Shown here: positions 1 through 8,512 of the stretch, one piece after another
How the letters are laid out: the number at the start of each line of letters is the position of its first letter
Position numbering within the stretch: position 1 is the stretch's first letter
From: Hyphochytrium catenoides
Lineage: Eukaryota > Sar > Hyphochytriomycetes > Hyphochytriales > Hyphochytriaceae
DNA length: 45,244 bases
NCBI GenBank assembly: GCA_900088475.1
Contig: FLMG01004167.1
Location: 1 to 45,244, forward strand
Direction of reading: 5' to 3'
The notes under the pieces: generated by a model
Told to the model about the DNA's origin: nothing
What the model saw: the letters and a program-made list of their open reading frames with translations, nothing else
Databases searched by the model: none
Made by a program: the position numbers and the translations under genes

Positions 1-324
1 TCCAGAACCCTTCCTTATGCAGCAGTCCATGCCGGCTATCAAGGTCGTTTGTCTGAGAAAGCGAAGCTCAAGAAGTATGAGGTTCCTTGTAAGGCTGTAG
101 GGCTGCAGTTTATTCCGCTAGTTTGGGAGTCGTTTTTTGGGGGAGCTATGCAAGGCGTCGTTGATTGTGTGGGTCACCTGGTGAAGCTTCAATGTGACCG
201 CTCTGCTCTTGATGCTTCTCGGCATCTTGGTCATTGGTCTCGCTTAGCTATGGGCTTACGCCTTCATACGCGAATATCTTTAGCCATTCAGGAAGAAAAT
301 GCACTTCAATCGCATTCCTCCTGA
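1..324 (+). mobile_element. C-terminal end of a probable non-LTR retrotransposon protein (5' truncated by window edge)
   Basis: The frame is open from base 1 to a stop at 322-324, so the N-terminal part lies outside the window. The peptide includes AKLKKYEVPCKAVGLQFIPL followed by LVWESFFGGA. A lysine-rich stretch, then K-Y, about ten residues, a G-x-x-F-x-P-L step and an aromatic/GG patch resembles the segment after the reverse-transcriptase domain in several families of LINE-like retroelement proteins. It ends with a conserved-looking Arg/His/Leu stretch (LDASRHLGHWSRLAMGLRLH). No reverse-transcriptase catalytic motif is inside the window, so the assignment rests on this tail only. An A-rich stretch at about 591-612 could be a decayed 3' tail. 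It could instead be an unrelated protein C-terminus. Confidence 0.45.
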
Positions 325-517
325 ACAGCTGGACCCTTCTCTTGCTTGTCTCGTGACAGCTGAGCTCAAAGGTGATGACGTGGTTGCTAGTGGTTCAACC
401 CCTCTTCCTCCTTCTTCTCCGCTTATCATTACTGAGGAAATCAACTATGATTCTTCCTTTACTGATGATGAGCCGGCAGCAGATCGAGCTGAGGTGGAAG
501 AGCCTATGGCTTCTTAG
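299..517 (+). CDS. Short acidic reading frame overlapping the retroelement tail (possible frameshifted C-terminus)
   Basis: A 72-codon frame starts at an ATG at 299 inside the end of the previous reading frame and runs to a stop at 517. It begins MHFNRIPPEQLDPSLACLV and becomes Ser/Pro-rich and acidic. Because it overlaps the retroelement tail by 26 bases in a different frame, it may be that protein's natural end displaced by a frameshift. It may also be a second overlapping frame of the element. I recognise no domain. Confidence 0.3.
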   Translation: MHFNRIPPEQLDPSLACLVTAELKGDDVVASGSTPLPPSSPLIITEEINYDSSFTDDEPAADRAEVEEPMAS

Positions 518-3116
518 CTTTTCTTCTCTTTCTCTTCTTCTTCTTCACTTTCTTCTTCTAGATTACTTTGCTAAGTAGTGATAAACCTTCAAAAAATGAA
601 AAGAAAAAAAAGTAGATGGAGAAAAAGAAGGCAATGAAGAAAGAGAAGTGAAGAGACAACAACGCCGGGCTTCCTCAAACTTTTGAACTCCCCAACTCCT
701 TTGTTCGTTGTTTGGTGGAGTCCATCCTTGTTCAAAGGGGTTCAAGTTGTTGAAGAAGGAAAAAGGGTTTTATGGAATGCTCGGAACGGAAGTGCTAGTA
801 GGTTACCGCTGGGCTTGCTGCTGGCTCTGTCGTCCGTCCCTATTCCCTTCTTTCGGAAGGAAGAAGATACCATTTTACTTCCTCTTGGTTGAGCAACTAA
901 CAATAATCCACGCAAAAACGCTTCTTCTTAGGAGGAAGTGCTGCTCATAGCTTGGCTGCTCATCCCTTTTTCCTTTCTATTTTTCTCATCATCCTTGCAG
1001 CTTGACCACATGCATTCATCATAGAAAATATTCTTATTCTTCTCTATGGTGGTTGTGAGGTGAGCTGCTTTTCAATCTTAAGAATACAAGGAAGGTTGGC
1101 AAGAACGAAGTCCGACGGAGAAAGACGTAAGGAACAATTTGTTCTCAAGAATAAGAGGTTAAGAAAGGGGTAGACTCCTCTATTTCCTCCCGTCGTTCCT
1201 TATGGATACTAACTCCTTAGCAACGAGCCCATTTATCCTCCCAACAGGGAAGAGTTGTTGCCTGCTTCACTGCCACCTGCTGTCCCTCCACCACCGCCGT
1301 TGCTTCCCAAGCTCGCCTTCGTAGATCTAGCCATCACCTCTGGATCCGAGTGCCTTAGGAGCAGGGAGACACAAGACAACAGTCGCAATCGCTAACAAGA
1401 TAGAGATGCTACAGAGGGCAATCTTCCATCGGGCCACTTTTCCTCCTACTGTTCCTGTTGCTGGCCCTTGCATTTGTCCCCTGCTGCAACCTTTTGAAGC
1501 ACGACCCGACCGACGGCAGGCAAAGGAGGCGAGTCTTAGAATGTCCTTGCCCGCCTCTGTGTATACTGGTGTTGTAGCAATTAGTGATAAGATTTCGCTG
1601 GGAAAGACAGACCGCCTTCCCTGACCAGGGTAGGTGGGACCTTGAAAGTTGACAAATGTACAATGGAAGAAGGTAAGTAGCCTACGACGAGGAATAGCAT
1701 ATGTCGCCAGTTGACGCAAGGATGACAGGACGGCGAGGACGGGAGAGCGCTTGGCATTGGGTCATACTAACATTGGCAACTCTTTTCTGTCAACCAATTA
1801 GCTTTTGCATTCATACTTCTCTGGGATGGTGCTTACTCTAAGCGTGAATCATAACATGAATCTACTACAGGGTTGCTTTAAGTGGACGTACAGCGACTAA
1901 ACGGAGGAAAGAGGATCTGTTGTTCGACGTAACACCATGCTTTATTATTGGTGCTCGATAAAGCGGTGCATCTTCGGTTTTCCTCTCAGTGGATCTGGTG
2001 GCCGTCTCTCAAGAGCATCCGAAGTAGTACCTACTGAAGGAGGTCTACCAACCTCCGTTCTTCTGCTATCCCTATGATCTTGGCTGAATCATCATGGAGG
2101 GATAACCATTGTTAAAGCTAGTAGCAGCAGTAGAGCATGTTGTTGCATTTGATGTCAGAGCGGTCAATGGCTCAATCTCCCATGATGAGGGCAGTTACAC
2201 GCCTAGTCTTCTCATCACCATCACTTCAAACATGGACGGAATGGCTCGGCCCTATTGTGCATGATGGGAACTGATCATGCCATCATAAATCGTCACGCAC
2301 CAGCTGGTCTACTACCAGGGGTTCTTGGTATGATGACGACAGTAGTAGGGTGCTAGGAAGAGGGACGAAGACGCGAACCTAAGGTCTCTTTTTGGCTGCT
2401 GCTTCTCTCCACCATCCTCAAGTCTGCCACCTTTGTACAGGCAACAACAAGTAATTCCCTGTCGGCATCTTCTTCTCTCCAGGTCGTCCTGCGCAGCTCT
2501 TCCACTCCTCCGCCCCTTCCAATCAAATGTCCTCAACTCGTTACGTCTCTTTATTACCAGGAACTCGCAGGCGAAAAGTCGTCCCACAGAAGAATGCTGC
2601 CGCCAACCCTTTCCAATGATTTAGTTATGCTGCGGCAGAATTTTCAAAGATTTTCTTGCCTGAAACGGCCACCACTGCCCAGCAAGGGAGAAACGACCTT
2701 GTGGCTGTCCTCTGATTGGCTTAGAAGTTAGAACGACTGCAGGAACCAGTCTCATTGGCTAACTAACCCTATTAACCCTGCACAGACGGGGAAGTTTACT
2801 GCATCGAAACATAATCAAAGTGAAAGTTGCAAGACAAGTAAAACTACAAAGCACAAACAGATACTTGGAGTTGAGGATCCACCAAGAAGTCCGTTCCACT
2901 TACTACCGAGCGACGATCAGCGCCTCCTCCACAGAGCGAGTGGTAGACCTCGAAGGTCCACTGCTCTGGATATTATTTGTGCTGCTGCCTACGCGGCGGC
3001 GGTGAGAGCGGGAGGTTGGGCTTGTGCTGTGGTCAAATTGAAGCTGAATATTAGAGACTTCATCGCCGCCACCATTATTGACTCTCTACTTTGGCAAAGC
3101 AATAATGTCCTCACCT
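518..3116. other. Long stretch with no supported gene, between retroelement tail and Fanzor gene
   Basis: About 2.6 kb. Open frames on both strands (for example around 1327-1719 and 2312-2624) are short, overlap each other on opposite strands and show no recognisable motif. The part near 591-612 is A-rich. The right end (about 2700-3116) lies just downstream of the Fanzor stop codon, where Fanzor and TnpB loci commonly encode their guide RNA. I cannot define an RNA boundary from sequence alone. Confidence 0.5.
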
Positions 3117-4697
3117 TCATCTTGTTGTAGGGCGGCTGCCGTCGCTTCTTCCCCTTCTTCTTCCCGTCTCTACCGCCCTTGCTGTTCCCGTTAAGGACCT
3201 GCTGGCCTCCGCTGCCGCCGCCGCCTTTTGAAGACAGGGGACCGCCCGCTGTGGTGAACGGGCAATGAAAAGAATATTCTTTGCCGCATTCACATCAAGT
3301 GACAGCAGATGCCTGCCGGAGGCCTTGCACGCGGTGGACCGACACCGACCGGCGAAGTCCTCGGACTGACTGCCAAGCGGTGACCATCATCGTCTATGAG
3401 CAAATGAGGGAAGAACGGCAGATGTTAGAATAGTGTCTGTGCAGTTATTGTTTACACTGCTCACCTCCCTTTCGACGCCTCTGTCAATCCTTGGCTAAAT
3501 TCCTCCTCCTCTCTGCTGTCGCATCGACCCCGCGACCCCTTGAGACATCCTCCTCCTCACGAGGAATGAGGTGGTCTCCTCATGGCAAGCACTGCACACG
3601 AGAGAGGTTCGGTTCTCGTTGACCATTACTACCACCTCGTAGTAGTGCTTTCGGGCGTTCCCAAGAAGGTACTTCACAGGCACGCTTTGCTCTCCCCGGC
3701 CTGTCGCCCTGACATTGGCGTTGCCATAGGCCAGAACAGGTCGGCGGAGGCGCTCTCCGGTGCCCCCGGGATCGAAGCACAGAGAAGCCAAGAACCTATC
3801 CACTGTGCGCCGCTTGTTGATGTAAACATCGAACTTTGCTCTGGCCACACGGCGCTTCCCGGCGTGAGACGTTATGGCTTCCCACTTCACGCGAACGACG
3901 CGGAGATGATCGACAAACTCCTGAAGATTAGCGGCTGCATTGTTGAACAGCATGAGGGTTGGGTTCCAAATCATATTGTAGAAGACAAAGGTGCACACCA
4001 AGATGACAAACAGACAAGACAAAATGGAGATTCTCATGGTGGTGCTAGGGGCCTTTCAAACTTAAATAGATCAGTGGTTCCACATGTTGTTGTTGATGAT
4101 AGAGATTAGCGATGAGTACAAGATGAATGGTAGAACAATGAAGTGAAGAAGAGGTACCAAAGCTAAAAAAAAAAAGAAGAAAAGTTAGCTGGAGATGCTC
4201 TACCGTTAGCCTTGCGCTGAGAGCGCGCTTGGATGGCCGAAAGATATTCTTCCGAAGAGGCATCCCATTCAGCCATCTTCTCCCTGCTCAGATTACGGTG
4301 ACTCTCCTGAAGGTATTGTCCTCGGGACATATTGTACACATGCCCCTCGTCATCAATTCCACATAACATGTTTGTCCTCCCAGTATCGACACCAATTACC
4401 CGAGGATGTTCAACTGGATAGCGGAGGAGAAAAGGGGAAAGTTTAGGATCATTTAGAAAGTAAAAAGGACGGTCATCAAGTTGACCCGATGACAAACGAC
4501 TTACCAGGGGATAGGTTTTTATGCGGGGTCCGCTGCCCCCATTGGCGCTGTCCTCTCGCAGTCGCTGGAGTTGTGGCTCTACGGCCTGTCACAACATAGT
4601 GGAAGCTACCTGTGACGCCATCCGTCTCAAGGAGTTCTTGAGGTGGAATGTCAAAAAGAGGAGAAGAAGTCAAACGGTGGCTGAGGTCAAGGATCAC
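3117..4697 (-). CDS. Fanzor-type (eukaryotic TnpB-like) RNA-guided nuclease, RuvC and zinc-ribbon core
   Basis: Fanzors are eukaryotic relatives of IS200/605 TnpB and Cas12 that cut DNA guided by an RNA from the transposon end. In minus-strand order I see a strand with LLETDGVTGSFHYV, the segment that normally precedes RuvC-I. A 91-nt intron (4504 to 4414) follows, then RuvC-I as VIGVDTGRTNM with its Asp and SRGQYLQESH after it. The next exon, probably entered at 3934 with matching phase, has LQEFVDHLRV and KRRVARAKFDVYINKRRT, as in the helical part between RuvC-I and RuvC-II. RuvC-II is the Glu of NENRTS, joined directly to the first zinc pair (CSAC). The second half reads CRSTAC, then LDVNAAKNI with the RuvC-III Asp. 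The stop is at 3117-3119. The zinc-ribbon halves lie in different frames: an intron with donor near 3560 and acceptor near 3357 would join them, or the copy carries a frameshift. Exon ends other than those stated are uncertain. Confidence 0.85.
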
Positions 4698-4741
4698 CTT
4701 CAGGTGGAGTCGATAAGTAATAGAATATTACCATGGTGGCA

Positions 4742-4856
4742 GTGATAGCCTATAGTAACCATGGTGGAAATATTGAGGACACCTCACCCAGCCGATCTTG
4801 CTTCAGATCAAAAACGATCTTCCAATACTTCCACCATGGTTACTATAGGCTATCAC
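4742..4856. repeat. Inverted repeat, 34-nt arms, 47-nt spacer
   Basis: The left arm (4742-4775, starting GTGATAGCCTATAGTAACCA) is the reverse complement of 4823-4856 with one mismatch. Part of the arm (the CCATGGTGG block) also recurs just left at about 4731-4739. It lies immediately upstream of the exon carrying the Fanzor TDGV segment, so it is probably in an intron or at the edge of an exon of that gene. Confidence 0.9.
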
Positions 4857-5104
4857 GGCACTTTCCCCATTTCTGTTGAAACCAGGGGTTTAAGGCAGGC
4901 GGGAAAGGCGAAGGGAGAAGGGCGGCGAGCAGGAGAGAGAACACAGCAAATGCCGCGCAAAAGTCAGCTAGGTAGGTTAGTGACTGAGCAGACATTCCAA
5001 CTGGCTGTCGAAAGGGAACTACTGCGATCAAAGAGGTACCACTGTTCCGTACCTCAGGACTCAACGGTCTCTGGTACACTATCCCGAGGCGGAGGCGGCC
5101 ATAC

Positions 5105-5401
5105 AGGAAGAGAGCAAATAGGAGGGAGCGGAATCGCCGGCAGCATGGTGGAGGCAATGAAGATGGAAACTTGCGTACTCCAACTAGGACAGCCAGTGGT
5201 CGGAACCTCGCTAAGCGCTTCTCCATAGCGCCTCTGCCCTCCTTTGGGAGGCATAACGTGTTTGTGGACAGTAGAGGCAATGGAGAAGCGCTTAGCGAGG
5301 TTCCGACCGTTGGCTGTCCTAGTTGGAGTACGCAAGTTTCCATCTTCATTGCCTCCGCCATGCTGCCGGCGATTCCGCTCCCTCCTATTTGCTCTCTTCC
5401 T
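5105..5401. repeat. Long near-perfect inverted repeat, 122-nt arms, 53-nt spacer
   Basis: Arms 5105-5226 and 5280-5401 are reverse complements with about three mismatches (one near the CATGGYGGAGGC block and two in the CAGCCARYGGTCGG block). Because of this the same peptide frame can be read on both strands. The structure is typical of a foldback or MITE-like insertion. Transcribed, it would make a long hairpin. It sits between the possible Arg-rich upstream exon and the Fanzor core. Confidence 0.95.
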
Positions 5402-5479
5402 AGAAACTCAGAAGACGGTATACAAAGAAGAATGCCAGCGATCTCAATCAAGAGGGAAGTGTTAACCCACCTTTCTCTG

Positions 5480-5680
5480 AGATCTTGCGCGGTGCGCTGA
5501 GGACGAGGTGCTATGACAGGCCGGGGTGCAGAGCGCCCCTGCTGCCTTCTCCTCGCACGCCTCGCGCGCCTTTCACTTTTCCTGCGTCTTCCCCTTTGGT
5601 CGCGAGGTCGACGTTCTCTGGGTCGAGGAGGAGGAAGGTGGCCTTGCGGACCTCCCTGCTTGCACCCACCCGTCTAGATA
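5480..5680 (-). CDS. Arg-rich reading frame, possible upstream exon of the Fanzor gene
   Basis: On the minus strand a frame open from about 5680 to 5492 reads as a strongly basic stretch, including RRPRDQRGRRRKSERRARRA, then an Ala/Pro/Arg part ending QRTAQDLRER. A donor-like G-GTGGGT follows. There is no ATG in it, so it would have to be internal or begin elsewhere. Fanzors usually carry basic nuclear-localisation sequence near the N-terminus, which would fit, but basic low-complexity frames also arise by chance in this G/C-rich stretch. Confidence 0.25.
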
Positions 5681-5799
5681 CGGGGAGATTACGAATTGAT
5701 ATCTCCGTAGTACCTGGACAAAGTGATTGGGGTGTTTTCTAATAATCTTCTATGTTATCGGCTCCACCTGCGAAGTACACTCAACGTGGGATCTCAGCA

Positions 5800-6830
5800 T
5801 AGAAGTGGACATAAAGCATACTTGCGGAGGAAGTGCTATTGAAAAAAAACAGCAGAGGAGTCTTTAATCCTTTGGTCCAAGCTGATTTACAAGAAGGAGC
5901 ACACAACAAAGGCGAAGCGAGACGAGAACAAGGCTTTCAGGATCAGAGAAAGAGAAAAACCAGAGTCGACGAAGGAGAGCTGAACGTAGAGATAAGTGCC
6001 TCATCAAAGAGATCTTACCCTCCCCCTATCATTCGTGTAAGCACAGAGTCCCTCTCCTGTCTGATGTACACTTGCACATCACCTGGGAAGACATCTAGAG
6101 GTTGAGTATTCTCCTCCTCTACGCCACGCCCTCGTCATCGTCGGTCTGTCAAGTTGCCGTAGCAGAGGAGTTGGTAGGACAGAACAACAGTCAGTTTCAT
6201 CTACAAGCCCCAAATCCACTGTTGATTAGATACCTCCTCCGCGTCAGCGTCTTTTGCTACTTTGTCGGGCTAGTTATTCAGTTGCCTTCTGACCGCCAGA
6301 AGTGCCCGCTTACTCAGTCCATGATGCTGAAGGGACACGCGCAGGTAGTCCAGCTGACGCTGGAAAAAAGGCTCCTAGTCGTTCGTGGTGGTCGTAATAC
6401 GTAGTTCAAAAGCATTAGAAACCTTTCGAACATAAACTGATTCACCAAGTTTGACAGAGAAGGGGGATCATCAACAGCCAAGATCCACATCAATAGCGGG
6501 CCACCCATTATAGGCAAAGCACCGGAGGATGCCAATTCTTATTATGAGACTGAGTACCAAAGTCTATGAAGGATGAAATCGTAGCGTCATCCTCCACCTT
6601 CAACCAAAAATAAAGGTAGGGGTAACAAGGTCACAATGAACAGTAATAGCAGACATACCGCTAGATGGTTCATGAAGTTGGTTTGGAGCTGTAACCCAAC
6701 TTGAGCGATAGAGTTAATGCCACCGAGCCTTCTTCCAAATTTCTGGAGAAGGCGGTGGGAGACCCCGCGGTCCGCACGAAGGGCATTCTTAAGAAGGATT
6801 GCAGGAATGGGCGGGCAATATTAGACTATG
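5800..6830 (-). CDS. Probable 5' exons of the Fanzor gene (N-terminal half)
   Basis: Several minus-strand segments have good splice signals and protein-like sequence. A segment ending at 6659 reads INSIAQVGLQLQTNFMNHLA and is followed by a strong donor (GTATGT). A short segment at about 6313-6358 (RQLDYLRVSLQHHGL) sits between a TTTTTTCCAG acceptor and a GTAAGC donor. A segment from about 6095 to 6019 reads VFPGDVQVYIRQERDSVLTR and ends at a GTAAGA donor. The pattern resembles the helical N-terminal half of Fanzors (TN..NHL, then YI..ER), and it lies upstream on the same strand. I could not join all phases into one frame, so the link is an inference. Confidence 0.35.
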
Positions 6831-6902
6831 AGAGTAGCTGAAAGACACGGTAAATGGTAGAGACTGAGCGATGCCACAAATCAGTACTTTCCGGTAGAAC
6901 GC

Positions 6903-7395
6903 TCAAGACAAGAGTACAGTTACCACGAATGTGGTGAGCTCCGCACTGAGCTCCATTCGCCTACCCCTCCCAGCATAAGCCCCCTGGGGATCTTCAGCCT
7001 CCTCACCGCAAATAAGGACCAGATGTAGGAAAGTGTTGGCCTTCGACAGATTGGCCAGCGGGTTCCCATTTTGGAGGACCCAGAGCAAATAGAGGTTTAA
7101 CGCTTCCCCCACCCCCTGCTCTATAGGCGTTGGAGACCGCAGTAACGCGAGCCTCCAGCTCATTTTTGAAGCCCGTCCGCAGGACATTCCGATCAGGCTC
7201 GGGCAGAGCCAAATAGTTTTGCCTGGGAATAGAGACGCCTCTAGGCCGCGCTCTATGACTTGCTCCTTCTGGCAGAGTGAATGAAGTGCCCCCTGGTGTC
7301 ACTACATGACACAGAGTTTCGTAACATAAGCACGTAGCGATAGTTAGCTTGTCCCTCTGTTCTTTCATGCTTTTGTCATATAAGCCCTCCTCCAC
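6903..7395 (-). other. Unassigned minus-strand reading frames upstream of the Fanzor exons
   Basis: A 130-codon frame covers 7395 to 7003 (includes GVSIPRQNYLALPEPDRNVL), and a 61-codon frame lies just upstream (7583-7398). The composition of the first looks protein-like, but I recognise no family. It overlaps another open frame on the same strand. It could be a further 5' exon of the Fanzor transcript or noise. Confidence 0.2.
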
Positions 7396-7645
7396 GGTTA
7401 CATACCAGACAGATCGCCATCTAATCCAGCTGTAGTGGCTGTCTGTCGGGCATTGAGTATGTCTATGTGGTCATGAAGACGCTGTCGGCTTCCTGACGTT
7501 CTATGTTGCCTCCTCTGCGATGCCTCCTCCACCCCATGCGCGTCGAAGATCAATGGACCATAAGATAGGGTATCTTGGCACATCCACTACGACACTATCA
7601 AGAACTAGTAACAGCGAAAGCAGCAGAGAAGCGGTAGAAAGAGCT

Positions 7646-7716
7646 CGAAAAAGACAAGGAACAAATCAGACAAGACAAGGAACAAAACAACTCTGATTTG
7701 TTCCTTGTCTTTTTCG
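7646..7716. repeat. Perfect 25-bp inverted repeat with 21-nt loop
   Basis: Bases 7646-7670 (CGAAAAAGACAAGGAACAAA and five more) are exactly complementary to 7692-7716. The loop itself repeats part of the arm (GACAAGGAACAAA), so a slipped alternative pairing is possible. It lies in a gene-poor stretch between the Fanzor locus and the M16 protease gene. Confidence 0.95.
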
Positions 7717-8512
7717 GGAGAATTGTAAAATGATCTGTCTGGTGCCCATGGTTCTCCCTCCGGTTGTTGGGCTCGTGTCTAATCCTGACGCTCCCGAGAC
7801 TCTTATATCCCGCTTTCAATTCCGCTGATGGGGGTGGCCTTTCTTTCCATTTTCGACCTTCATACGAGATTGTGGTGGTCGCCTTCGCTTTTATTTTCGC
7901 TCCCAAATGATATGGTGGTCGTATACATTATTTCCAATTTCGTTGGCTTCCATTTTCGTCTCTCTTCGAGCTGCCCTGGCGGAATTGGAAACGCGAGCAC
8001 AACAGAGTAGAGTTAACCAGGGAATTTAGACAGACCGGGATCCAGATGCAGGTCTTGTTTCCAAGGAAATCCTTTTACAGAAAGGATGCAGAGAGACTAC
8101 GAAGGTGTTAGGCGTCTTCCATGGAAAGAACAAATGCCCTTCAGAACAACGTGCCGGTGTTCAAGCGTTAAAGAACATTCAGAATCAGGGAAGCTTAATC
8201 GTGTATGAGTTACAGTTAATTTCTAATCCTTGATCCCAAAATCCCACAAATCTTTCCAGTCCACCGTTGCCGTTAGCGGTTAGTACAACCTGGGTCATAG
8301 AGTGTCATGATGTGTGAAGTGCATCTGCTGGAGGTTGCAAAAGGAGGAAGTGTGTCGCTAGAGTTCCGCTAGGATGACAGCACAAGCGCCGGGGCCCAAG
8401 CCGGAGATTCACCAAGGAGAAGCTTAGTTGTTTGCCGTCGGCTCTTCTCTCTACCCTGCTCTCTTAAGAGTTGTGAAGCTCGGTCTCCTCTTTCTTGCTC
8501 GGCGGTGTGGGA
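7717..8512. other. Intergenic region 5' of the M16 protease gene
   Basis: No supported gene. A short block (TTCCATTTTCG) occurs twice at about 7846-7960 along with repeated GGTGGTCG, suggesting a small decayed tandem duplication. The promoter of the downstream protease gene should lie here, but I see no clear TATA element. Confidence 0.4.

Noticed and set aside
1327-1719. 130-codon minus-strand open frame
   Set aside because: It overlaps other open frames on both strands, has mixed low-information composition and no recognisable motif or splice-site support.
4843-5500. Long open frames on both strands with the same internal peptide
   Set aside because: The shared peptide is produced by the 122-nt inverted repeat being read in both directions. 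It is not evidence for two related proteins.
6314-6535. Resemblance of a minus-strand frame (VNQFMFERFLMLLNYV) to piggyBac-type transposases
   Set aside because: No DDE motifs or flanking transposase segments. The match is one short hydrophobic phrase, and the region fits introns and exons of the Fanzor gene better.
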